Source: Bradyrhizobium hipponense (lineage in GTDB: Bacteria > Pseudomonadota > Alphaproteobacteria > Rhizobiales > Xanthobacteraceae). From it: 40,284 nt of DNA. The DNA is taken from the NCBI RefSeq assembly GCF_008123965.1, contig NZ_VSTH01000113.1:1-40284 (forward strand), written 5' to 3'. The stretch's first letter is position 1; each line of letters opens with the position of its first letter. Positions 24,581 to 32,017 of the stretch are shown here, piece after piece. A model generated the notes under the pieces. It was not told the DNA's origin and did not search any database. It worked only from the letters and a program-made list of their open reading frames with translations. Made by a program: the position numbers and the translations under genes.

Positions 24581-26320
24581 TTACCGCAGCGGCTTTTTCA
24601 GCAGCGAGAAGCGGTCTGGATCCAGTCCCATCGAGGGCTGCAGCATCGGCGCTTCGGCGCTCGCCAGCGTCTTGGCGGGCGGCGCCGAGAACACCGGATC
24701 GTTCGGCACGTCGCGCTGCGAGGTGGCGCCGCGCCAGCGTTCGAGCACAGCACCGACGAAATGCATGTCATGACCGGCGGTCACGGAGGGAACGCTGCTG
24801 ATGGTGGCTTCGCCGCGAGGCAATTGGTGCGGCGGCACCTCCTTGAAGCGCAGCCGCGTCGGCAGCGCGACGCCTTCGCCGAACGCCAGCACCTCGCGGG
24901 TGCCGAGCGAGGGCACGAAGGACAGCAAATTCGCGGCCGCATCCGACACCGCGGCGCGGAGCAGCGCCTGGTCGCGTTCGTTGGCAAGACGCATCGTGAA
25001 CAGCGTGTTGCACTGGGAGATGATGGTGGCGTCGAGCTCGGCGGGACGCTGGGTAATGAGGCCGAGATAGACGCCGTATTTACGGCCTTCCTTGGCGATG
25101 CGCGACACCGCCTTGCGGGTCGGCCCGAAGCCGACATTGCGGTCGGCGGAGGCGTAGCGGTGGGCCTCTTCGCAGACGAACAGCATCGGCGAAACGCCGT
25201 CGCTCCACAGGCCGAAGTCGAAAGCCATGCGGCAGAGCACCGAGACGACGGAATCGATGACTTCAGCCGGGAAGCCGGCGAGCTGCATCACCGTCATCGG
25301 CTTGCCGTTGGCCGGCAGGCGGAACAGATGGCTGATCACTTCGGCCATGGTGTCGCCGCCGACATTGGCGTTGTCGAACATGAAGGCGTAGCGCGGGTCG
25401 TTGCGGACTGCCTCGATGCGGGAGATCAGCTTGTGATAGATGATGCGCGACGAGCGATTTTCCAGCTTGCCCATGCGCTCGTCGATCAGCGAGATCAGGT
25501 CGACGAGGCGATACGGCACCGGCGTGTCGACGGTGAACCCGATCTGCTTGGGATCGATGCGCTTCAAGCCGATGCGGTCGGCATTCTGGTACTGCGTGTA
25601 GACGCCCTTGGCGATCGGGATGACCTCGGCGAGAACGTCGAGCTCCTCGGGCACGCCGGCGCGGCCAGCGAACAGCACGTCGACGATTTCCTCGAAGTTG
25701 AACAGCCAGAACGGCAGCTTGAGGTTTCGCGGGTTCAGCACCAGTGCGCGGTCGCCGAAGCAGCGGCCATATTCGTTGTGCACGTCGAGCAGGAAGATGC
25801 GCAGGTTCGGGCGTGCCTTGAGGATCTCATTGAGCAGCAACGAGACACCGGTCGATTTGCCGACGCCGGTCGATCCCAGTACCGCGAAATGCTTGGACAG
25901 CATTTCCTCGACATCGACATAGGCGACGACCGAGCGGTCCTGCTGCAGGAAACCGACATTGATCTGGTCCGATCCGGTCGGCGCATAGATCGTGCGCAGC
26001 TCCTGGCTCGTGATCAGGTCGACCGAATCTCCGATGGTCGGATAGTTGGTGACGCCACGCTGGAATTTGGCTTTGTCCGACGCATTGAGGATTTCGCCGA
26101 GCAGATCAACAGACGCGATGGCGATGTAGTTGTCGGCGCTTGAAAGATTCTCGCAGGACACCTCGGTGATCATGGCGACGATGACCGAACTGGCGCAGCG
26201 GATGCTGACGAAGCGGCCGACGGTCGCCCGCACCTCGGAGATCGGCATTTGGCTTTCCGCCAAAAGCCCGACCCGGGCGAGCGATCCGCGAACCGAAATC
26301 ACGCGTCCAAAAGCTGTCAC
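24581..26320 (-). CDS. HerA-like ATPase/helicase (DUF87)
   Basis: A 579-residue protein with an N-terminal HAS-barrel-like domain (FGRVISVRG onwards), Walker A GSTGVGKST at about residues 149-157, and Walker B MLFVCEEAHRY near 380. AKEGRKYGVYLGLITQRP and SQCNTLFTMRL follow, as in FtsK/HerA hexameric ATPases. HerA works with the nuclease NurA in archaeal end resection, and HerA proteins also pair with Sir2 or other nucleases in bacterial defence. Here no nuclease partner is adjacent. The GTG start at 26320 gives VTAFGRVISV, which looks like the natural domain start; the frame runs up to a GTG at 26383. Confidence 0.85.
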   Translation of the reverse strand: MTAFGRVISVRGSLARVGLLAESQMPISEVRATVGRFVSIRCASSVIVAMITEVSCENLSSADNYIAIASVDLLGEILNASDKAKFQRGVTNYPTIGDSVDLITSQELRTIYAPTGSDQINVGFLQQDRSVVAYVDVEEMLSKHFAVLGSTGVGKSTGVSLLLNEILKARPNLRIFLLDVHNEYGRCFGDRALVLNPRNLKLPFWLFNFEEIVDVLFAGRAGVPEELDVLAEVIPIAKGVYTQYQNADRIGLKRIDPKQIGFTVDTPVPYRLVDLISLIDERMGKLENRSSRIIYHKLISRIEAVRNDPRYAFMFDNANVGGDTMAEVISHLFRLPANGKPMTVMQLAGFPAEVIDSVVSVLCRMAFDFGLWSDGVSPMLFVCEEAHRYASADRNVGFGPTRKAVSRIAKEGRKYGVYLGLITQRPAELDATIISQCNTLFTMRLANERDQALLRAAVSDAAANLLSFVPSLGTREVLAFGEGVALPTRLRFKEVPPHQLPRGEATISSVPSVTAGHDMHFVGAVLERWRGATSQRDVPNDPVFSAPPAKTLASAEAPMLQPSMGLDPDRFSLLKKPLR

Positions 26321-26621
26321 GATGGATGAACCTGGCAAGAACGAGGAGATTTGCTTCCAGACTATGCCCGGCCGTCGCTGCACAAACGGTTAAACGGCAG
26401 GCGCGGCTGCTTCGTTAAATCCGCGACAATTCTGCCGGTAGGATTTGTGCCCGATGCATATTTGCCGGCAGAAATGGCGGGAAAAAGCTGCATTTTCAGG
26501 GTCAATTGACCGAAACCGCTCTTAAGGAAGACTTTACCATTCGGGCAGCTGGCCGGGCTTTCGTGCTGCAAAGCGGCTGCCGGGCGCGGCGCGGGTTGTG
26601 GAACAGGGTCGTTTTGGTTTG
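26321..26621. other. Intergenic region between herA-like and dioxygenase genes
   Basis: AT-richer than its surroundings and without a convincing reading frame beyond the possible herA extension to 26383. An inverted repeat TTCTGCCGG at 26430-26438 / CCGGCAGAA at 26465-26473 could be an operator or an RNA hairpin. The region must carry the divergent herA-like promoter. Confidence 0.45.
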
Positions 26622-26663
26622 TTGACGGGACCTAATCATTTGTACATTAGTACAAATGATTAG
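26622..26663 (+). promoter_or_regulatory. Promoter-overlapping palindromic operator of the dioxygenase gene
   Basis: CTAATCATTTGTAC at 26632-26645 and GTACAAATGATTAG at 26650-26663 are perfect 14-bp inverted arms around ATTA. A TTGACG -35-like hexamer lies at 26622-26627, with TACATT at 26643-26648 as a possible -10 (15-base spacing). A dimeric repressor bound to the palindrome would block this promoter. The ATG is about 105 bases downstream. The regulator is unknown; MarR or GntR type is plausible. Confidence 0.65.
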
Positions 26664-26768
26664 CTATCGTCAGTCGCGCCTGGATACCTGCGCACGCATT
26701 GCGGTTGCGCGCCGTGCCCGGTTGCGCGATCCGGTGACGTGGATCGCAGCAACGCCTTGGAGGAAACC

Positions 26769-27737
26769 ATGCAGCCCGAACCGATCCTGGATCTCGCTCA
26801 TCTCGGCCACATGGAACTGCTGACGCCGAAGCCGGATGAGAGCCTGAAATTCTTCGTCGAAGTCATGGGCATGACAGTAAGCGGGCAGAAGGACGAGTCG
26901 GTCTATCTGCGTGGCTGGGACGATTACGAACGTTATTCGCTCAAGCTGACAGCGTCGAAATCCTCCGGCATGGAACACATGGCGCTGCGCGCGCGCAGCC
27001 AGCAGGCGCTGGAGCGCCGCGTCACTGCACTGAAGGGTTCCGGCTTCGACATCGGCTGGATCGACGGCGACATGGGACAGGGACCGACCTTCCGCTGCCG
27101 CGATCCCGACGGCCACATCGTCGAGCTCTACTACGAGACCGAATGGTATCAGGCGCCGCCGGAGTTGAAGCCTGCGCTCAAGAACCAGGCGCAACGCTTT
27201 CCCGCGCGCGGCGTCAATGTGCGGCGCCTCGATCACCTCAACTGCCTCGCCGCCGACATCAAGGCCAATCGAGAATTCTTCGAGCATTATCTCGGCTGCC
27301 GCCTCACCGAGCAGATCGTCCTCAATGACGGCCGCGAAGCTGCGATGTGGCTGACGATGTCAAACAAGAGCTACGACTTCGCCTACTCACTCGACCATTC
27401 CGGTGTGCCCGGACGTTTCCACCACGTCACCTACGCGCTCGACAGTCGCGAGGAGATTCTTCGCGCTGCAGATATCTTCCTGGAGAACGGCGTCCATATC
27501 GAGACTGGGCCGCACAAGCACGCGATCCAGCAGACCTTCTTCCTCTACGTCTACGAGCCCGGCGGCAACCGCGTCGAAGTCGCCAATGCCGGCGCGCGCC
27601 TGATCCTCGCCCCGGACTGGAAGCCGATCGTATGGACGGAGGAGGAGCGCAAGAAGGGCCAGGCCTGGGGATTGAAGACGATCGAGTCGTTCCACACCCA
27701 CGGCACGCCACCGGTGGAGGTCAAGAAGCACGGCTAA
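26769..27737 (+). CDS. VOC-type extradiol (catechol 2,3-) dioxygenase
   Basis: A 322-residue two-domain VOC protein of the type I extradiol dioxygenase family. The C-terminal domain supplies the 2-His-1-carboxylate iron site: His156 in RRLDHLNCL, a His of FHHVTYA (218/219), and Glu270 in PGGNRVEVAN. The N-terminal domain (LGHMELLTP) is the non-catalytic repeat. It should cleave a catechol-like or dihydroxy-heteroaromatic ring next to the diol with O2. GGAGG lies seven bases before the ATG. It is tail to tail with nicB with a single base between stops, and it has its own operator-covered promoter, suggesting an aromatic-catabolic regulon. The substrate is unknown. Confidence 0.88.
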   Translation: MQPEPILDLAHLGHMELLTPKPDESLKFFVEVMGMTVSGQKDESVYLRGWDDYERYSLKLTASKSSGMEHMALRARSQQALERRVTALKGSGFDIGWIDGDMGQGPTFRCRDPDGHIVELYYETEWYQAPPELKPALKNQAQRFPARGVNVRRLDHLNCLAADIKANREFFEHYLGCRLTEQIVLNDGREAAMWLTMSNKSYDFAYSLDHSGVPGRFHHVTYALDSREEILRAADIFLENGVHIETGPHKHAIQQTFFLYVYEPGGNRVEVANAGARLILAPDWKPIVWTEEERKKGQAWGLKTIESFHTHGTPPVEVKKHG

Positions 27738-27738
27738 T

Positions 27739-30700
27739 CTAATGCGTGGACGATCGCACGCGTGTGATCGTCTCGCGCACGCCGGTCCAAGCCGGCTTGT
27801 CAGGCGCAAACTGCCCGCGCAGGAAGGTTACGAGCTCCTCGATCTGCGCGTCGCTCATGCTGTGCCTGAAGGCCGGCATGTAGCCGAGGTCGCTGGAGGC
27901 AGGCTCGCTGATGCCGTGCAGGATGACCTGCACGAGATTGTCCGGCGATGCGCTGTGCAGATTGCTGTTGAGCGCGAGCGAGGGCCGGCTGCCGAACAGC
28001 GGCAGACCGCCGACCTCGTGGCAGACGGCGCAGGCGCCCTGATAGAGCCGCGCGCCGGTGGACGAGGCGAAGGTGACTTGCGTGGCGGCTTCGAGCCTGG
28101 CGGCAAGCGCATCCTGCGTCTGCGCATTGCTCGCGGCATCGTTGAACGAGCCGAGATAGACTGCCATCGCGCGAATGTCCTGGTCGGGGAGGGCGGCAAG
28201 ATCCTTGACAATCGGTGCCATTGGACCTGCGGCGACGCCGTGATAGCGCGAATGGCCGGTGCGCAAGTACGCGAAGAGGTCGTCCTCGCTCCAGGGCATC
28301 GGCGCATGCGAGAGCGAGGTGAGCGGCGGCGCCTCCCAGCCCTCGGCAAAACCGCCGGCGAGATAGGCGTCGCGCTGCTCGGCGCCGAGCGCATTGCGCG
28401 GCGAATGGCAGCCGCTGCAATGGCCAAGACCCTCGACCAGATAGGCGCCGCGATTCCACAGCTCGGATTTTACGGGATCGGGCTTAAGCTCGCGCGTCTG
28501 GTGAAACAGTGCGTTCCATCCCGCGAGCAGCGGGCGAAGGTTGAACGGGAAGGCGAGCATGTTCGCCGGCGCTTTCGCGCGCACTGCCGGCTGTGCGATC
28601 AGATAGGCGTAGAGCGCCTGCATGTCGGCGTCGCTCGTCCTGGAAAAATGCGTGTAGGGGAAGGCCGGATAAAGTTGCCGTCCGTCGCGATGGATCCCGT
28701 CGCGCATCGCGCGCTCGAAGGCGAGATAGGACCAGGCTCCGATGCCGGTCTCGACGTCGGGCGTGATGTTGGTCGAGTAGATGATGCCGAACGGCGTCTC
28801 CAGCGCGCGGCCGCCGACGTTGAGCGCACCGCCGATCGAGGTGTGGCACTCCGCGCAATTGCCGAGCGCTGCCAATTGCTGACCGCGCGCGATGGTCGCG
28901 GCAGAATAGACCGACGCATCTGGACGCGCGATCGGCGCAATGGCGCGGCCCGGAAGACACGCTGCACCGATGCCGATCGCGGCCGTGACGACTGCCGCAA
29001 TCGTCGCGAAGATGCCGGTTCGTCCAGCGAACGGGTTGTGCCAGATACGAGATGACTGCGGAGTGGCGGGCGCGGGCAGCGCCTGCGGCGTGGCTGCCGT
29101 ATCGCCGTGCAGCCCCCTGAGAATGCGCTCCGGCGTGAACGGCGGCTCGCGAAAGCGCACGCCGGTGGCATCGAAGATCGCATTGGCGATCGCTGCCGCG
29201 CTCGGCACCGAGGCGGATTCGCCGACGCCGAGTGGCGGCTGGTCCGGCCGCGGCAGCATCAACACGTCGATCTTGGGCACGTCGGGGAAGGGGATGATCG
29301 GATAGGCGCCCCATTCGCGCGCCGCCACCGCGCCGCGCTCGAACGAGACCTCTTCCATCAGCGCGCGGCTGGTGGACTGGATGATGTTGCCGTGGATCTG
29401 GTGGCGGACGCCGTCCGGATTGATCATCAAGCCGGAATCCTGCCCCGCGACGACCCGCGTCACGCTGACTTCGCCGGTCGTCTTGTTCACGGCGACGTCG
29501 GCAACCCAGGCCGACCACGCCGCGCCATAGCCGGGAAATTTGCTGTGGACGTAGAGCGCATAGGCGAAGCCGCGTCCATGCACGAGCTCGCCGTCCTGTT
29601 CCTGTCGCACCGGCCGCGGCGTCCAGCCCGCACGCTCGGCGACCGCGTTGACGAGATCGACGGCGCGCTGGTCTTTCAGATAGCGCAGGCGGTATTCGAT
29701 CGGATCGACGCCGGCCTCGGTCGCGAGCTCGTCGATATAGGACTCGTGGGCAAAGGTGTTCGGCAGCGCCGAAACGCCGCGGAACCAGGCCGCGCGCACG
29801 ATCGGCGCCATGTCATGTGCGACGACGCGCATGTGATCGTAATCGTAAGGCGGGATCGCGGTGCGGTCGCCCATCTGCAGCACCGCAGGCTCCGGCGAAA
29901 TCCGTCCCGTCAGCAACAGCGCCAGGGTCGGGGCGGCGTTCGAGGGGTAGCGTGTGGCGAGATCGTAACCGGCGACGCTGCCATCGGCGTTCAGGCCGCC
30001 ATTGACGTCAATGAGCTGTGCGGTGCCCTTCGGCTCCCAGGCGTGCTCCTGCTCGCGCGTCAACTGCACACGTACGGGCCTGCCGACCGCGCGCGACAAC
30101 AGCAGCGCGTCGGCCGTGACATCATCGGCGCAGTTGCGGCCGTAGCAGCCGGCCGCCTCCAGCCGGATCACCTCGATCTCGCTTTCGGGGCGCTCGATCA
30201 GCAGCGCGAGGTCGCCGCGCAGCAAATGGGGGTTCTGCGTGCCCGACCAGACCCGGATGTTGCCGTCTTGAAAATCAGCGACCGCGCAGGAGGGGCCGAT
30301 CGAGGCGTGCATCTGATACGGCCATACATAGGTCCGCGGCATCGGGCTGGCGGCGCCGGCGATTGCAGCGTCAACGTCGCCCTTGTCGATCAGCGTGCGC
30401 GGCGTCGAAGGATTGGCGCGCAGCGCCTGCTCGACGTCGGCCAAATCGGTGAGCGCAGGCGTCGGCTTCCAGCTCAGCTTGAGCTGCCTGGCGGCCAAAA
30501 TCGCGTTCTCCTCGCGCTCGGCGACCACGCCGACGAAATCGCCGATGCGCACGACGGCGACGAGGCCGGGGATGTCGCGGATCGAGGATTCGTCGACCGC
30601 CATGAGGCTGGTGCCGACGAACGGTCCGGCATCGACGCCGGCATAGGGCGGACGGATGACGCGACCGTGAAGCATGCCAGGCACGCGGACGTCGTGCACG

Positions 30701-31269
30701 AAGGTCAGCTCGCCCGTGGCCTTGGCGGGCAGGTCGACGCGGGGCATCGACTGGCCGACGATAGCATAGTCGCCGACGGGCTTGACCGCGACGTCATCGA
30801 GAAGCTCGAGACGGATCGTCTCACCGCCGATCAGCTCGCCATAGCTGATGCTGCGATTGTCGTGCCCGCGCACGAGGCCGTCCTCGATCCGGAGATCGGA
30901 GGCCGACAGTTCCAATCGTTCGGCGGCGCGCGCGACCAGGAAGTGCCGCGCTTGTGCGGCCGCCTTTCGTAGCGGTACGGCGGTGATCTGGATGGTTTCG
31001 CTGGCGATCGTCGCGCCCTGGTTCGGCACGACAGCGGTGTCGCCGAGCACGACGACGACGCGCGCAAAGGACACATCGAGCTCTTCGGCGACGATCTGGC
31101 CCAGCGCGGTGCGGATGCCCGTGCCGAGATCGACATGGCCGTTGTAGGCGGTGACCGAACCGTCCGCGGCGATGCGGACAAAGGTCTCGGATGTGATCTC
31201 GTCTACGGTGCAGACGACGACGAGCGAACCCGATGGCCGCTCAGCTCCGTTTGAAACAGGAGAGGCCAT
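27739..31269 (-). CDS. nicB: NicB-like molybdopterin dehydrogenase fused to tri-heme cytochrome c
   Basis: A 1176-residue fusion. Residues ~1-715 are a xanthine-dehydrogenase-family molybdopterin subunit with the catalytic Glu in GVGES (Glu684). A membrane helix follows at ~752-773 (IFATIAAVVTAAIGIGAACL). Three c-type heme motifs come last: CAECH ending at 809, CSGCH ending at 955 and CAVCH ending at 1084. Length and order match Pseudomonas putida nicotinate dehydrogenase NicB, which hydroxylates nicotinate to 6-hydroxynicotinate and hands electrons to the respiratory chain. Isoquinoline or another aldehyde/N-heterocycle oxidation is the alternative. The ATG overlaps the nicA stop by one base (TGATG). 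With the helix, the molybdopterin part would be cytoplasmic and the hemes periplasmic. Confidence 0.88.
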   Translation of the reverse strand: MASPVSNGAERPSGSLVVVCTVDEITSETFVRIAADGSVTAYNGHVDLGTGIRTALGQIVAEELDVSFARVVVVLGDTAVVPNQGATIASETIQITAVPLRKAAAQARHFLVARAAERLELSASDLRIEDGLVRGHDNRSISYGELIGGETIRLELLDDVAVKPVGDYAIVGQSMPRVDLPAKATGELTFVHDVRVPGMLHGRVIRPPYAGVDAGPFVGTSLMAVDESSIRDIPGLVAVVRIGDFVGVVAEREENAILAARQLKLSWKPTPALTDLADVEQALRANPSTPRTLIDKGDVDAAIAGAASPMPRTYVWPYQMHASIGPSCAVADFQDGNIRVWSGTQNPHLLRGDLALLIERPESEIEVIRLEAAGCYGRNCADDVTADALLLSRAVGRPVRVQLTREQEHAWEPKGTAQLIDVNGGLNADGSVAGYDLATRYPSNAAPTLALLLTGRISPEPAVLQMGDRTAIPPYDYDHMRVVAHDMAPIVRAAWFRGVSALPNTFAHESYIDELATEAGVDPIEYRLRYLKDQRAVDLVNAVAERAGWTPRPVRQEQDGELVHGRGFAYALYVHSKFPGYGAAWSAWVADVAVNKTTGEVSVTRVVAGQDSGLMINPDGVRHQIHGNIIQSTSRALMEEVSFERGAVAAREWGAYPIIPFPDVPKIDVLMLPRPDQPPLGVGESASVPSAAAIANAIFDATGVRFREPPFTPERILRGLHGDTAATPQALPAPATPQSSRIWHNPFAGRTGIFATIAAVVTAAIGIGAACLPGRAIAPIARPDASVYSAATIARGQQLAALGNCAECHTSIGGALNVGGRALETPFGIIYSTNITPDVETGIGAWSYLAFERAMRDGIHRDGRQLYPAFPYTHFSRTSDADMQALYAYLIAQPAVRAKAPANMLAFPFNLRPLLAGWNALFHQTRELKPDPVKSELWNRGAYLVEGLGHCSGCHSPRNALGAEQRDAYLAGGFAEGWEAPPLTSLSHAPMPWSEDDLFAYLRTGHSRYHGVAAGPMAPIVKDLAALPDQDIRAMAVYLGSFNDAASNAQTQDALAARLEAATQVTFASSTGARLYQGACAVCHEVGGLPLFGSRPSLALNSNLHSASPDNLVQVILHGISEPASSDLGYMPAFRHSMSDAQIEELVTFLRGQFAPDKPAWTGVRETITRVRSSTH

Positions 31270-31751
31270 CAATCAGCAGCCCCGGCGAGTTGACCCGACG
31301 CGCGCATGACCGCGCGCAGGATTTCGACATGCGTGCCGCAGCGGCAGAGATTGTAGCGCAGCGCCGCCATCGCTTCCCGCTCAGTCGGGTGCGGGTTGAT
31401 CGCGAGCAGCGCCTTGGCGGTCATGATCATGCCGCTCAGACAATAGCCGCATTGCGCTGCCTGTTCGTCGATGAAGGCCTGCTGGACCGCATCCGGCTTG
31501 TCACGCGTGCCGAGTCCTTCGAGCGTCACGATGTTGCGCCCTTCGCAACCGCTGATCGGAATGACACACGCGCGTGCAGCGGCGCCGTCGATCAGGACAG
31601 TACAGGTGCCGCATTCGCCGAGACCGCAGCCATATTTCGGACCGTTGAGCGCCAGATCGTTGCGCAGCACGTAGAGCAACGGCGTCTGCGGCGCGGCCGC
31701 GACGTCGTGGATGCTGCCATTCACTGTGAGGCGGATCGGTTTCTGCGTCAT
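31269..31751 (-). CDS. nicA: NicA-like [2Fe-2S] subunit of molybdopterin dehydrogenase
   Basis: A 160-residue small subunit of the xanthine dehydrogenase family. The plant-ferredoxin cluster is bound by Cys42, 47, 50 and 62 (GCGLGECGTC). The second all-helical cluster is bound by Cys101, 104, 136 and 138 (CGYC, CRC). It relays electrons from the molybdopterin of NicB to its hemes. There is no Tat signal, consistent with a cytoplasmic enzyme. The ATG at 31751 is chosen over a TTG four codons upstream. No FAD subunit is nearby, as expected for this cytochrome-linked type. Confidence 0.9.
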   Translation of the reverse strand: MTQKPIRLTVNGSIHDVAAAPQTPLLYVLRNDLALNGPKYGCGLGECGTCTVLIDGAAARACVIPISGCEGRNIVTLEGLGTRDKPDAVQQAFIDEQAAQCGYCLSGMIMTAKALLAINPHPTEREAMAALRYNLCRCGTHVEILRAVMRASGQLAGAAD

Positions 31752-31813
31752 CCTCGTTCTCAAGTCGGCCCGTCATGCCTCGCGACGCCACGGTCGCAAA
31801 AAATGTGCGCCCG

Positions 31814-31841
31814 ACGATACCGTTTGTACACGAACGTGCAA
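31814..31841 (-). promoter_or_regulatory. nicAB promoter with embedded operator
   Basis: On the minus strand a TTGCAC -35 (31836-31841) and TATCGT -10 (31814-31819) are 16 bases apart. The spacer is almost filled by an imperfect palindrome, forward CGTTTGTACACGAACG at 31821-31836. The core TTTGTACACGAA matches the half-site pattern of the palindrome 150 bases away that faces the divergent operon. Binding would be expected to repress nicAB. Confidence 0.55.
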
Positions 31842-31943
31842 GCCGGCATGCCGCGGTGCAGCGCAACTGCTCGCTTTGTGGACAGAGCCGGCAGGCAAAT
31901 GAGGGTTTATTCGGCAGCGGCGTCTTTTCACCAGCACCGCCGC

Positions 31944-31990
31944 TTGACAGCCATCCGGAGCGCGCGCAACATCGTTCGTATACGAATGAT
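31944..31990 (+). promoter_or_regulatory. Promoter and operator of the reductase-transport operon
   Basis: TTGACA at 31944-31949 is followed at 17 bases by CAACAT, a weak -10. A near-perfect 20-bp palindrome, ATCGTTCGTATACGAATGAT, lies at 31971-31990 over the expected transcription start; its core TTCGTATACGAA is a perfect 12-bp palindrome. The reductase ATG is 28 bases downstream. A MarR-type regulator is encoded at the end of this operon and is the natural candidate to bind it. Confidence 0.6.
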
Positions 31991-32017
31991 AATCCTCTGC
32001 GATCCGCTGGCTTGCAC

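Noticed and set aside
24410..26143. 577-residue plus-strand frame opposite the HerA-like gene
   Set aside because: Composition is that of an antisense shadow, and its start overlaps the 30-bp palindromic repeat.
29107..30972. 621-residue plus-strand frame inside nicB
   Set aside because: Arg/Asp/Ala-rich antisense frame; the minus strand carries intact molybdopterin and heme motifs.
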